In this document: positions 25,251-34,830 of the stretch, piece after piece
Layout: the number at the start of each line of letters is the position of its first letter
How positions within the stretch are numbered: the first letter of the stretch is position 1
Assembly (NCBI GenBank): GCA_052267165.1
Contig: JBKQHO010000050.1
Location: 1 to 64,000 of the forward strand
Direction of reading: 5' to 3'
DNA: 64,000 nucleotides
Source of the DNA: CAWICD01 sp052267165
GTDB lineage: Bacteria; Vulcanimicrobiota; Vulcanimicrobiia; Vulcanimicrobiales; Vulcanimicrobiaceae
Notes under the pieces: generated by a model
The model's input: only the letters and a program-made list of their open reading frames with translations
Told to the model about the DNA's origin: nothing
The model's database searches: none
Position numbers and translations under genes: made by a program

Positions 25251-28200
25251 TGCGCCGCATCACGCAGCTCTTCGTCAACCGTCCGCCGCTGGTCTTCGTG
25301 ATGGTCGCGGTGATCACGCTTGCCGGAGCGTTCGCGCTCGCGACCCTGGTGCAGCAGCAGTTTCCGAACATCGACTTTCCCACGATCAACGTCAGCGTCT
25401 CGTATCCCGGCGCTTCGCCTTCGGAGCTGCGCGATGCGGTCGTGCGGCCGATCGAGGACGCGATCGCCGGCGCCCCCGACCTCGACCACATCAACACCTC
25501 GATCCAGCAGAATCAAGCCTCGATCTCGGCGACCTTCACGCTCGACTCGAACCAGACGACCGATCTGACCGAAGTGCAGGACCGCGTTCAGACGGCGCGC
25601 GCGGCGCTCCCCGCCGACCTGCCGGCACCGTCGATTCGCACCTTTGACCCCGCGCAAATAACGGTCGTCACGCTCTCCGTCACGTCGCGCTCGCTCAGCA
25701 TCGCCGGGCTCTCGGCGATCGTGACCAACGACATCGTGCCGGCCCTCGAGCAAGTTCCCGGCGTTTCCTACGTCGGCGCGAACGGCACGGTCACGCCCGC
25801 CCTCGAGGTGAAGGTCGACCCCCAGAAGCTCGCGAGCCTCGGCTTCACGCCGACCGACGTCGTCAGCGCGATCCAGTCGAACAACGTCCGCGCACCCGGC
25901 GGCATCGCCTACTCGCCCAACCGCGAAACCTCGATCGACGTGCGCGGCGACCTGCAAACGTCGGACTCGGTCGCGAACCTGCTGCTCTCGGGCTCGACCA
26001 CGATCTTGCTCGGAGCGACCTCGCCCTCGGGGACCGCCACGCAGAAGTACACGGGCGTGAGCGGTTCCGTCAACCAGGCGTTGACGCTCAGCACCAACGC
26101 CATCGCGCCGGCCTCGACGGCGTCGACCGCAACCGGCGCTGAAGCCGGCGGCGGAAGCAGCACGACGACGTCCACGTCGCTCAGTTCCGGCGGAGGGGCC
26201 GGCTCCAGCGCGTCGTCGAGCTCGAACGCGAGCACGACGACGAGCGCCAACACGGTGAACGCGACGAACGGCACCAACGCCACAACGGGCGCCTCGTCGT
26301 CGGCGACGCTCGCCCCGTCGAGCGGGACGCTCACCGCGGCAGCCCCGCAGAGCGCATTCGTTCCGGCCACGGCCGCGACACCGGCCTCCGTTGCGCCGCC
26401 CCCGCTGACCGCGGCGGCGCCCGCGCCGCTGCAATTGGCGACCAGCGCTCCGCTGCTGGCTTCCAGTTTGACGACCTCGGCCGGCGCGAGCCCAGCTCCC
26501 GGTACTTCGTTTCCGACGCTGACGGTGCCGGCCAACGCCGGTTCGCTGGCGGCGGCGACGAATGCCTCGAGCGCTGCCTCGGCGTCGTCCGCGGGCGGTG
26601 CCGCGAACGTGCCGCTCTCGTCGACGAACGTCTCGACCTCCGGCGCCGCCTCTTCGGGGGCGGCGGGCCAGGCGACGAACCCCTTCTCGTCGATGCCGCG
26701 TCTGCCGCGGGTCGGCGACGTCGCGTCGGTTACCGACTGGTACGAACCGCAACGCGTCGACTCGTACGTCAACGGCTTGCCTGCGATCTCGCTCAACATT
26801 CAAAAGGCGACCGGCGCGAGCGAGGTCTCGGCGTCGGAGGCGGTGCTCGCGGCGCTGCCCGCGATCGAAGCGCAGTATCCCGACGTCGCGTTCAAGATCC
26901 TCAACGTCCAAGCCGACCAGACCAAGGCTCAGCTCTTCGGCGTCCTCGAGACCCTGATCGAGGGCATCGTGTTCACGGGCCTCGCCATGCTCGTCTTCCT
27001 GCGTTCGTGGCGCAACTCGCTGGTCGTGATGGTCGCGATTCCTACCTCGCTATTCGTCACGCTGTTCGTCATGAAGCTCGCAGGCTTCACGATCGACACG
27101 GTCTCGCTGCTCGCAATGACGCTGATCATCGGCATCCTGGTCGACGACTCGATCGTCGTGCTGGAAAACGTCGAACGGCATTACGAGCACGGTGAGGCAC
27201 CGCGAACCGCCGCGATTCTCGGGCGCGCCGAGATCGGCGCCGCCGCGATCGTGATCACGCTTGTCGACGTCGTCGTGTTCCTGCCGATCGCATTTCTGCC
27301 GGGCCAAACCGGCAAGTTCTTAGCTGAGTTCGGCGTGGTCGTCACGATCGCGACCCTCACCTCGCTCGCCGTCTCGTTCACGATCACGCCCTCGCTCGCC
27401 GGCAACTGGTCGCTGCTTTCGAATTGGCAAGCGCCGCGTCCGATTCAAGCCTTTTCGCGCGGCTTCGCGCGGCTGCGCGACTTCTACAGCGGCCGCATCC
27501 TCGCGGCGGCGCTGGCACGGCCGATTCTCATCTTCACCACGTCGCTGGTGTTAACCGCGGGCGCGATCGCGCTCATTCCCCTCGGTCTGATCGGCTTCGA
27601 GTTCATCCCGTCGGTCGACGCCGGCCAGATCTTCGTTTCCATCCAGTATCCGACCGGCACGCCGCTGACCACGACCGACGCTGCGGTGCGCACGCTCACC
27701 GACCGGTTCATGCAGGTCGAGGGCGTGGACACGATCACGTCCACGACCGGAACGTCGCAAGCCGGCTTCGGCGGCAACATCAACCTTGGGTCGAACGGAC
27801 AGTTGCGCGTCATCCTTGCTGCCGACCACAAGCGCACGACCGACGAGATCGCCCGCATGCTCAACGGCATGGCGCGCCGCCTGGTGGCCGACGCGAAGGT
27901 CGTCGCGATCCCCGCGACCGGGACGCGCGGCGGTAACTCGCAACCGATCGACGTGACCGTCGCGACGACCCGCGGCGAACCGGACGCGTATGCCGCCAAA
28001 GTGCTCGAAGCGTTGCAGGACACGCCCGGCGCGACCAACGTCAACAGTTCGTCACTGAACCTTTCGCCGCAGTTCGACGTCGAGTTCGACCGCGACAGTG
28101 CCCGGGCGCTCGACTTGGACATCGGCCTGGCCGCGCAAGCGGTGCGGGCCGCGTTCGGCGGAACGCTGGCGACGCAATTCGACACGGTCAACGGGACCAA

Positions 28201-29077
28201 GTACGTGCAGGTGCTGTATCCGCAGGCCGATCAGACCAGCCTCGCGACCCTGCGCGCCATCGCCTTACGGAACCGCAGCGGTCGGCTCGTCCACCTCGGC
28301 GACGTCGCGATCCTCAAGAACGATCCCGCGCAAGCGCTGATCACGCGCGTCAACCGCGAGACCGTCATCCACCTCGGCGCCAACCTCGCGCCCGGCGCGG
28401 CCCTCTCGACGGTCGAAAAAGCCTTCCAGCAGCGCGTGCGCGCGCTGCACCTGCCCGACACCGTCATCGTCGGGACCGGCGCGGGCGGCTCGCAGCAGAA
28501 TCTGGCCCAAACCGTCTCCGGCTTGGGCGCCTCGCTGGTGCTCTCGTTCGCGCTCGTTTACCTGCTGATGGTCGCCCTCTACAACGGCTATCGCGTGCCG
28601 CTCGTCATCATGTTCTCGGTGCCCGTGGCGGCCGTCGGCGCGTTCGGGGCGCTCGCGCTGACCCATCAAACGCTCAACCTCTTCTCGCTGATCGGAGTCA
28701 TCATGCTGGTGGGGCTGGTCAGCAAGAACGGGATTCTGCTGGTCGATTTCGCGACGCTCAAGGTCGAGGGCGGCTCCGACAAGCGAACTGCGATCGTTCA
28801 GGCCGCGCGGGAGCGCTTCCGGCCGATCGTCATGACGACGGTCTCGATGATCTCGGGGATGCTTCCGCTCGCGCTCGCACTCGATCCGGGCTCTGCGGCA
28901 AAACGTTCGCTCGGGACCGTCGTCATCGGCGGCTTGACCAGCTCGCTGATTCTGACGCTCGTGCTCGTGCCGGTCGTCTACCTTTGGTTCGCGCCCGGGC
29001 CGCCGGGACGGCCGCTCCCGAGCGAGAACGAACCCGAGAAGCTCAGGCCTTTGCAACTCGCCCCGGGGTCGCGCTGA
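25250..29077 (+). CDS. RND efflux pump (HAE1 type) with a 200+ residue low-complexity insert
   Basis: Inner-membrane proton-driven exporter, 1275 residues, against about 1050 usual. Family features: N-terminal helix with PPLVFVMVAVITLAGAFAL, VQQQFPNIDFPTINVSVSYPG, the proton-relay helix ILVDDSIVVLENVE and SKNGILLVDFA in helix 10 region. The extra length is an Ala/Ser/Thr/Gly-rich stretch at about residues 255-480, inside the first periplasmic half near the TolC-docking hairpin (before RVGDVASVTDWY). The neighbouring pump lacks it. Reading frame is intact through the insert, so it is expressed as one protein. Substrate unknown. Confidence 0.9.
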   Translation: MRRITQLFVNRPPLVFVMVAVITLAGAFALATLVQQQFPNIDFPTINVSVSYPGASPSELRDAVVRPIEDAIAGAPDLDHINTSIQQNQASISATFTLDSNQTTDLTEVQDRVQTARAALPADLPAPSIRTFDPAQITVVTLSVTSRSLSIAGLSAIVTNDIVPALEQVPGVSYVGANGTVTPALEVKVDPQKLASLGFTPTDVVSAIQSNNVRAPGGIAYSPNRETSIDVRGDLQTSDSVANLLLSGSTTILLGATSPSGTATQKYTGVSGSVNQALTLSTNAIAPASTASTATGAEAGGGSSTTTSTSLSSGGGAGSSASSSSNASTTTSANTVNATNGTNATTGASSSATLAPSSGTLTAAAPQSAFVPATAATPASVAPPPLTAAAPAPLQLATSAPLLASSLTTSAGASPAPGTSFPTLTVPANAGSLAAATNASSAASASSAGGAANVPLSSTNVSTSGAASSGAAGQATNPFSSMPRLPRVGDVASVTDWYEPQRVDSYVNGLPAISLNIQKATGASEVSASEAVLAALPAIEAQYPDVAFKILNVQADQTKAQLFGVLETLIEGIVFTGLAMLVFLRSWRNSLVVMVAIPTSLFVTLFVMKLAGFTIDTVSLLAMTLIIGILVDDSIVVLENVERHYEHGEAPRTAAILGRAEIGAAAIVITLVDVVVFLPIAFLPGQTGKFLAEFGVVVTIATLTSLAVSFTITPSLAGNWSLLSNWQAPRPIQAFSRGFARLRDFYSGRILAAALARPILIFTTSLVLTAGAIALIPLGLIGFEFIPSVDAGQIFVSIQYPTGTPLTTTDAAVRTLTDRFMQVEGVDTITSTTGTSQAGFGGNINLGSNGQLRVILAADHKRTTDEIARMLNGMARRLVADAKVVAIPATGTRGGNSQPIDVTVATTRGEPDAYAAKVLEALQDTPGATNVNSSSLNLSPQFDVEFDRDSARALDLDIGLAAQAVRAAFGGTLATQFDTVNGTKYVQVLYPQADQTSLATLRAIALRNRSGRLVHLGDVAILKNDPAQALITRVNRETVIHLGANLAPGAALSTVEKAFQQRVRALHLPDTVIVGTGAGGSQQNLAQTVSGLGASLVLSFALVYLLMVALYNGYRVPLVIMFSVPVAAVGAFGALALTHQTLNLFSLIGVIMLVGLVSKNGILLVDFATLKVEGGSDKRTAIVQAARERFRPIVMTTVSMISGMLPLALALDPGSAAKRSLGTVVIGGLTSSLILTLVLVPVVYLWFAPGPPGRPLPSENEPEKLRPLQLAPGSR

Positions 29078-32000
29078 TGTGGCTGACCCGGCTCTTCGTC
29101 CAACGGCCGCCGCTGGTCACCGTCTTTCTCTGCCTCGTGCTGCTCGCGGGCGTGGTCGGCGCGGCGACGCTCGTGCAACAGCAGTTTCCCAGCACGGACT
29201 CGCCCTCGATCCAAGTGCTCCTCAGCTATCCCGGCGCTTCGACCACCGAGATGCGCGACGCGATCGTTCGCCCGCTCGAAGACCAGCTCGCCGGTTCGCC
29301 CGACCTCGATCACCTCGAGACGTCGATCCAGCCGGGCCAAGCTTCCATCGTCGCCTACTTCACGCTCACGTCCGATCAGAACAACGATCTCGTCCAGGTG
29401 CAAGGCCGCGTTCAGAACGCGCAGCACTCGCTGCCCAACGACCTGCAGACGCCGCAGATCGCGATCTATAACCCGAGCGAGGCGGTCGTCGTCTCGCTGC
29501 TCTTGCGCTCGCAATCGCTCTCGACGGGCGACCTCTCGTCGCTGACGATCAACAAGATCGTTCCCGAGCTCGAACAAGTCCCCGGCGTGTCCTACGTCCA
29601 GGAGAACGGCGTCGTCACGCCCTCGATCCAGATCAACGTCAGCCCCAAGAAACTCTCGTCGTCGGGCTTCACGCTCACCGACATCATCAGCACGATCACC
29701 AACAACAACATTCGCGCACCGGGCGGCATCGTCTACTCGCCCAACCGCGAGACCAATCTCGACGTGCGCGGCGACATCCAGGACGTTCCGACGGTCGCCG
29801 GCTTGCTGCTCGGCGCTTCGGGCGGCTCGACCAGCTCGACCACGACCGATCCGTGGAGCACGACGGCCCGCCTCTTCCGCATCGGCGACGTCGCGAACGT
29901 CACGGACACGTACGAGACGCAGCGCGTCTTCGCGTACTCCGGCGGCACGCCGTGCGTGACGCTCGACATCCAAAAGTCGGCCGGCGTCAGCGAAGTCGAG
30001 ACTTCCAACCACGTCTTGGCTGCGCTTCCCGAACTGAGCAAAACCTATCCCGAAGTCCAGTTCTCCGTGCTCAACGTGCAGTCGACCTACACGCAGCAGC
30101 AGCTCTCGGGCGTCGTGCGAACCCTGATCGAGGCGATCGTCTTCACCGGCATCGTCATGCTCTTCTTCCTGCGCTCGTGGCGCAACGCGATCGTCGTCAT
30201 GATCTCCATCCCAGCCTCGCTGCTCGTGACGCTGGCGGCGATGCGGCTCGCCCACTTCACGCTCGACACCGTCTCGCTGCTCGCGATGACCCTGATCATC
30301 GGCATCCTGGTCGACGACTCGATCGTCGTGCTCGAGAACGTCGAGCGCCACTTTGCGCACGGCGAGGGCTCGACCCAGGCGGCGATCAGCGGGCGCAGCG
30401 AGATCGGCGTGGCAGCGATCGTCATCACCTTGGTCGACGTCGTCGTCTTCCTGCCGATCTCGTTCCTGCCGGGATCGGTCGGGCTGTTCTTGCGCGAGTT
30501 CGGGCTGGTCGTGACCGTCGCGACCCTGACCTCGCTGTTCGTCTCGTTCACGGTGACGCCGACGCTCGCCGGCCGCTGGGCGCTGCTTTCAACTTGGAAG
30601 CCCTGGCCGATCATCGAGGGCTTCACCGACCGTTTCGAAAGCGCGCGCGCGGCCTACGTCGACCGCATGCTGACCTGGGGACTGCGCCACGGCCGAACCG
30701 TGGCAGCGATCTCGGCGATCTCGCTGGCGCTGGCGCTCGCGCTGATTCCGCTCGGCCTGGTCGGCTTCGAGTACATCCCGCCGGTCGACCGCGGCGAGCT
30801 CTACATCACGCTCACGTATCCCAGCGGCACGCCGCTGGAAACGACGCGCCGCGGCATGCTCGCGGCCGAGCGAGTCGTCGACCGCGTCTCGGATCTGCGC
30901 AGCGAGTCGGCGATGGCCGGTGCGTATCTGGGGCAGCTCAGCGGCTACATCAGCAACGCCGCCGCCGGCCAGCTCGACGTCTTCCTCAACACCAAGCGCG
31001 CGCACTCGACGGCGTACTGGGCCGCGCAACTGCAAAGCGAGGTGCAGAAGCAAATCCCGGAAGCCTCGGTCGTCTCCGTTCCGGCGACCGACATCTCAGG
31101 CGGCAACGCGCAACCGGTCGACGAGGTCATCTCCAGCGTCGACGGCCAGCCGGAGCCGTACGCAGCGAAAGTCGAAGCGGCGCTGGCCGCGACGCCGGGA
31201 GCGATCGACGTCACGACTTCGGCCGTCGCCAACGCTCCGCAGGTCGAAGTGCAATTCAATCGCGACCGCGCCCGAGCGCTCGGCGCCAGCGTGGGAACTG
31301 CTGCGACCGCGATTCGTGCGGCCTTCGGTGGCGATCTCGCCACGCAGTTCACCGGCGCCGACGGCCTCAAGGACGTGCTCGTCACCTACCCCTTGGCCGA
31401 TCAAACCTCGCTCGGCGAGGTCGCTTCGATTCCGATCCGCGCCGGCGACGGCTCGATCGTCCACGTGGGCGACATCGCACACGTCGTGCAGGCCCCGGCG
31501 CCGCCGATCATCATGCGCATCAACCGGCAGAGCGTCGTTTACGTCGGCGCGAACCTCGCGCCGGGTGCGCTGCTCTCGAACGTGCAGCGCGACTTCGGAC
31601 GCCGGCTGAACGATCTTCACCTGCCCGCAAGCGTGACCATCGCGCCGTCGGCCGGCGGCAACGAGCAGCAGGTCAGCGACACCGTCAAAGGCATGAGCAT
31701 CGCGCTGATGCTCTCGATGGTGCTGGTCTACCTGCTCATGGTCGCGCTCTACAACAGCTACCGGACGCCGTTCATCATCATGTTCGCCGTTCCGGTCGCG
31801 GTCGTCGGTGCGCTCGGCTCGCTCGCGCTGACGCACCAAACGCTGAACCTCTTCTCCTTGATCGGTTCGGTGCTGTTGATCGGGTTGGTCTCGAAGAACG
31901 GCATCCTGCTGGTCGATTTCGCCAACGCGCGGATGCGCGAGGGCCTCAGCCGTGACGCCGCGATGGCCGAGGCCGCCAAAGAGCGCTTTCGCCCGATCAT

Positions 32001-32256
32001 CATGACGACCGCCGCCATGATCGCCGGCATGGCGCCGCTGGCGCTCGCGCTCGACCCCGGGGCGCAGGCGGCCGCATCGCTCGGCACGGTCGTGATCGGC
32101 GGCTTGTCGAGCTCGCTGCTGCTCACGCTCGTGCTGGTTCCCGTCGTGTACGTCGCCTTGGCCTCGCAGCCCAGGGCGGCCGGTCCCGACGACGTCTACC
32201 GGCCGGACGGCATCACTCGCCCACAGCCCTCGCTCTTCGACACGGGCGTTCGGTAA
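29077..32256 (+). CDS. RND efflux pump (HAE1 type)
   Basis: Second inner-membrane RND transporter, 1059 residues, normal length. It shares VQQQFPSTDSPSIQVLLSYPG, ILVDDSIVVLENVE and SKNGILLVDFA with its upstream neighbour and is clearly its paralogue. The start is ATG 29077, overlapping the preceding stop (TGATG). Tandem RND pumps fed by one adaptor suggest a heteromultimeric pump like MdtBC. Its end is 10 bases from the end of the convergent ferredoxin reductase gene. Confidence 0.92.
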   Translation: MWLTRLFVQRPPLVTVFLCLVLLAGVVGAATLVQQQFPSTDSPSIQVLLSYPGASTTEMRDAIVRPLEDQLAGSPDLDHLETSIQPGQASIVAYFTLTSDQNNDLVQVQGRVQNAQHSLPNDLQTPQIAIYNPSEAVVVSLLLRSQSLSTGDLSSLTINKIVPELEQVPGVSYVQENGVVTPSIQINVSPKKLSSSGFTLTDIISTITNNNIRAPGGIVYSPNRETNLDVRGDIQDVPTVAGLLLGASGGSTSSTTTDPWSTTARLFRIGDVANVTDTYETQRVFAYSGGTPCVTLDIQKSAGVSEVETSNHVLAALPELSKTYPEVQFSVLNVQSTYTQQQLSGVVRTLIEAIVFTGIVMLFFLRSWRNAIVVMISIPASLLVTLAAMRLAHFTLDTVSLLAMTLIIGILVDDSIVVLENVERHFAHGEGSTQAAISGRSEIGVAAIVITLVDVVVFLPISFLPGSVGLFLREFGLVVTVATLTSLFVSFTVTPTLAGRWALLSTWKPWPIIEGFTDRFESARAAYVDRMLTWGLRHGRTVAAISAISLALALALIPLGLVGFEYIPPVDRGELYITLTYPSGTPLETTRRGMLAAERVVDRVSDLRSESAMAGAYLGQLSGYISNAAAGQLDVFLNTKRAHSTAYWAAQLQSEVQKQIPEASVVSVPATDISGGNAQPVDEVISSVDGQPEPYAAKVEAALAATPGAIDVTTSAVANAPQVEVQFNRDRARALGASVGTAATAIRAAFGGDLATQFTGADGLKDVLVTYPLADQTSLGEVASIPIRAGDGSIVHVGDIAHVVQAPAPPIIMRINRQSVVYVGANLAPGALLSNVQRDFGRRLNDLHLPASVTIAPSAGGNEQQVSDTVKGMSIALMLSMVLVYLLMVALYNSYRTPFIIMFAVPVAVVGALGSLALTHQTLNLFSLIGSVLLIGLVSKNGILLVDFANARMREGLSRDAAMAEAAKERFRPIIMTTAAMIAGMAPLALALDPGAQAAASLGTVVIGGLSSSLLLTLVLVPVVYVALASQPRAAGPDDVYRPDGITRPQPSLFDTGVR

Positions 32257-32266
32257 CGCTAACGGT

Positions 32267-33652
32267 TCAAAGCACCGGCTGCTGCTTGACGACGAACTCC
32301 TCGAAGTCGGTCAGCTTCATGCGCGGGCTGCCGTAGCGGCCGCCGAGCTGAACCTCGCGCTGGTCGATCGTCAGCCAGTGATTCCATCCGACGACCGTCA
32401 CGCCGCGCTCGGCGAGATGCCGGTCGACGGCGGCCGGGTCGGGCTCGGGAGCGCGCGGCAGCACCGCCAGATCCTCGATGACCGCTGCAGCCGTTTCGAT
32501 GGAATCGGCTTTGTTGGTGCCGATGATCCCGGTCGGGCCGCGCTTGATCCAGCCCGAAACGTACTGGCCGGGGAGCGGCGCGCCGCCGGGCTCGACCAGC
32601 ACGCGCCCACGCTCGTTGGGGATGAGGTGGCGCCGCGCGTCGAACGGCACGTCGCTCAGCGGTAAGCCGCGGTAGCCGACGGAGCGCAGCACCATCTGCA
32701 CGTCGAGCAACTCGTAACGTCCCGTTCCGAGCGCGTCCTGACGCTCGTCCAGCACGGTCCGCTCGACCTTGAGCTGCTCGGCGTGCACCGTGCCGACGAC
32801 TTCTGCCGGTGCCGCGAAGAAGCGCAAATGGATGCGGCGCGGGCGGCCCTGCGGGGTGCGCGACGCGAAATCCTTGAGCACCTCGAGATTGCGCTGCAAG
32901 ATCGACTGCCCGGCGACGACCTCGGCGCTCTGCGAGTCGAGCTCGAGATCCTCGGCCTTGACGATCACGTCGGCATTGTCGAGCTCGCCCAGCTCGCGCA
33001 GCTCCTTCGTGGTGAATTTGGCTTGCGCCGGGCCGCGCCGCCCGAGCACGTAGATGTCGCGCACCTGGCTCTGCGCCAAGACCTCGAGCACGGCGTGCGG
33101 GATGTCGGTCTCGCGCAATTCGTCGACGTGTTTGGCGAGGATTCGGGTCACGTCGACCGCGACGTTCCCCATACCGACGACCGCGACGGCGTGCGCGTCG
33201 AGCTTGAGCCGGCGTGTCGCATGATCCGGATGACCGTTGTACCAGGCCACGAACTCGGTCGCGGACAGGTTGCCTTGCAGCTCTTCGCCCGGAATGTTGA
33301 GCCGCCGGTCCGCCGAGGCGCCGACGGTGTAGATGACGGCGTCGTAGTAGCGCCGCACGTCGGCCAGCGTCAGGTCTTCGCCGAATGTGACGTTCCCGAG
33401 AAAGCGTACGCGCGGGTCGTCGAGGGTCTTGTGGAAGATCGTGATGACCGACTTCATCTTGTGATGGTCGGGCGCCACGCCGTAGCGCACCAGACCGTAG
33501 GGCGTCGGTAGCCGTTCGATCACGTCGATGCTGAAATCGGCCTTCGCACTCTTCAGGAGCGCTTCAGCGAGAAAGATGCCCGAGGGTCCGGCGCCGACGA
33601 CGGCGATGCGGACGGGACGGGCGGGCGCGGTCGCGTTCTCTGCGGCGGTCAT
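32267..33652 (-). CDS. fprA: Ferredoxin--NADP+ reductase, FprA/adrenodoxin-reductase type
   Basis: Flavoenzyme moving electrons between NADPH and ferredoxin. The 461-residue protein has an FAD-binding motif VVGAGPSGIFLAEALL (about 17-32), the NADPH-binding motif VVGMGNVAVDVTRILA (about 159-174) and the family C-terminal block GWIKRGPTGIIGTNKADS. Closest known type is mycobacterial FprA. It lies 21 bases after nifI2 on the same strand, so it is likely made together with the nitrogenase regulators, and could reduce ferredoxin for nitrogenase with NADPH. That role is an inference from context. Confidence 0.88.
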   Translation of the reverse strand: MTAAENATAPARPVRIAVVGAGPSGIFLAEALLKSAKADFSIDVIERLPTPYGLVRYGVAPDHHKMKSVITIFHKTLDDPRVRFLGNVTFGEDLTLADVRRYYDAVIYTVGASADRRLNIPGEELQGNLSATEFVAWYNGHPDHATRRLKLDAHAVAVVGMGNVAVDVTRILAKHVDELRETDIPHAVLEVLAQSQVRDIYVLGRRGPAQAKFTTKELRELGELDNADVIVKAEDLELDSQSAEVVAGQSILQRNLEVLKDFASRTPQGRPRRIHLRFFAAPAEVVGTVHAEQLKVERTVLDERQDALGTGRYELLDVQMVLRSVGYRGLPLSDVPFDARRHLIPNERGRVLVEPGGAPLPGQYVSGWIKRGPTGIIGTNKADSIETAAAVIEDLAVLPRAPEPDPAAVDRHLAERGVTVVGWNHWLTIDQREVQLGGRYGSPRMKLTDFEEFVVKQQPVL

Positions 33653-33673
33653 CCGCGAAACGTTAACGAGGCA

Positions 33674-34048
33674 CTACTCGAGCGCCTTCGCGCCGCTTTC
33701 GCTCGTCCGGATGCGGACCGCCTCGCTCACGGGAAGAACGAAAATTTTTCCGTCGCCGGCCGTCGAGGTCCGATTGGCGTCGATGATCGTCTGCACGACC
33801 GCCGCGACCCGCTCGTCCGAGACGACCACGGTGAGCAACCGCTTGGGGAACAGCATCGGCCCCTCGCCCGGCTGCGGGATCGCCTCGGTCTGCCCTTCCT
33901 CGGCGCCCTGCAGGACGCGGAAGTCGACCTTGCCCTTACCACGCCCCAGCACCTTACGGACGGTGAAGCCCGAGACGCCCGCGCTCACCAGCGCCTCCCG
34001 CGTCCGATTGATCGCCTGCGAGCGGATGACCGCGAGGATCTGCTTCAC
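33674..34048 (-). CDS. nifI2: Nitrogenase-regulating PII-like protein NifI2
   Basis: A 124-residue PII-family protein. Instead of the standard T-loop with a uridylylated tyrosine it has the NifI2-type long insert GRGKGKVDFRVLQGAEEGQT...PGEGPMLFPKRLLTVVV, and then GDGKIFVLPVSEAVRIRTSE. NifI1/NifI2 heteromers inhibit nitrogenase by binding NifDK and are released by 2-oxoglutarate and ATP, as shown in methanogens. The start overlaps the nifI1 stop by four bases. In other organisms these genes usually sit between nifH and nifD; here they are about 7 kb away and in an operon with fprA. Confidence 0.9.
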   Translation of the reverse strand: MKQILAVIRSQAINRTREALVSAGVSGFTVRKVLGRGKGKVDFRVLQGAEEGQTEAIPQPGEGPMLFPKRLLTVVVSDERVAAVVQTIIDANRTSTAGDGKIFVLPVSEAVRIRTSESGAKALE

Positions 34049-34383
34049 GCCTCGTCTTTCGTGCCGGAGCTGATCGTGTACGACTCGTCGACCGGCAGAA
34101 CGAAGATCTTGCCGTCGCCGAAGGCACCCTTTCCCTCGGTGCGAGCCGAAGCCATGATGGTGTCGACGACGAGGGAGGCGTCCTTGCCGCTGACGACGAC
34201 TATCAGCTGCTCTTTGGGCAGCTCGTCGTAGGTGATCTCGCCGACCTTGAGACCCCGCTGCTTGCCGCGCCCGAAGACGTCGACTTTGGTCAACGCTGGG
34301 AAGCCCGCCTCGAGCAGCGCTTTCATGACGCCGTAGACTTTTTCGGGCCGCACGACGGCTTGAACCATGACAAAAGGTGGCAT
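34045..34383 (-). CDS. nifI1: Nitrogenase-regulating PII-like protein NifI1
   Basis: A 112-residue PII-family protein with NifI1 features: MVQAVVRPEKVYGVMKALLEAGF near the N-terminus, VFGRGKQRGLKVGEITYDELPKE as T-loop and GDGKIFVLPVDESYTI at the C-terminal signature. It should act with NifI2 in switching off nitrogenase when fixed nitrogen is available. ATG 34383 is chosen because AGGGA lies about five bases upstream; a start eight codons earlier is also open. Its strand opposes the ferredoxin gene at 34883, so the 500-bp gap holds two outward promoters. Confidence 0.9.
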   Translation of the reverse strand: MPPFVMVQAVVRPEKVYGVMKALLEAGFPALTKVDVFGRGKQRGLKVGEITYDELPKEQLIVVVSGKDASLVVDTIMASARTEGKGAFGDGKIFVLPVDESYTISSGTKDEA

Positions 34384-34562
34384 GCGTTCCCTATTCTCTC
34401 CGGCCAAAAAGGCTCCCCGTCACTCCGGGAGGCCGCGTTCCCATCAGCGTGCTTTTCAAGCCGGCTGGCCCGTTGACGGCTTTGGTATCACGCAGGGCCG
34501 CGCAACGTCGAGCAGATGCCGTCGTGTTCTCAAGCCTGAGGTGAGAATAGGCGGGGGTTGAT

Positions 34563-34660
34563 GTCATCCTGAGCGCAGCGAGCCCAGTCGATGTCATCCT
34601 GAGCGAAGCGAGCGCAGCGAGCGCAGTCGAAGGGCGCGCTTCGACAAGCTCAGCGTGACA
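34563..34660. repeat. REP-like intergenic palindromic repeat (GTCATCCTGAGCGAAGCGAG type)
   Basis: Two near-direct copies of GTCATCCTGAGCG(A/C)AGCGAG begin at 34563 and 34593. The second is followed by the inverted partner CTTCGACAAGCTCAGCGTGACA (34639-34660), so 34592-34660 can fold into a long hairpin with TCGAAG/CTTCGA at its inner end. This sequence type is recognisable as a repeat scattered through intergenic DNA of many environmental bacteria (from memory). Its function is unknown; it could act as a transcript end or stabilising hairpin. Confidence 0.7.
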
Positions 34661-34830
34661 ATCCCGAGGGCGGGCCATTCTCATCCGCTGCCATGTGGCC
34701 CTTCAGGGCCATAGGTCACTAAGAAGTAAACCTCAAGACGAGCGCTGGCTGCCAGCCCACGTCGATCGCGTTGCGACCGTTCGTTAATCGATCGACGTTA
34801 AAGCCCTCGAGTTCTCTAAGCAACCGTCCA

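Noticed and set aside
34391..34684. 97-residue open frame on the minus strand between nifI1 and the ferredoxin
   Set aside because: Its HAELVEAR...SLRMT-like sequence is the usual translation of the REP-type repeat and not a protein.
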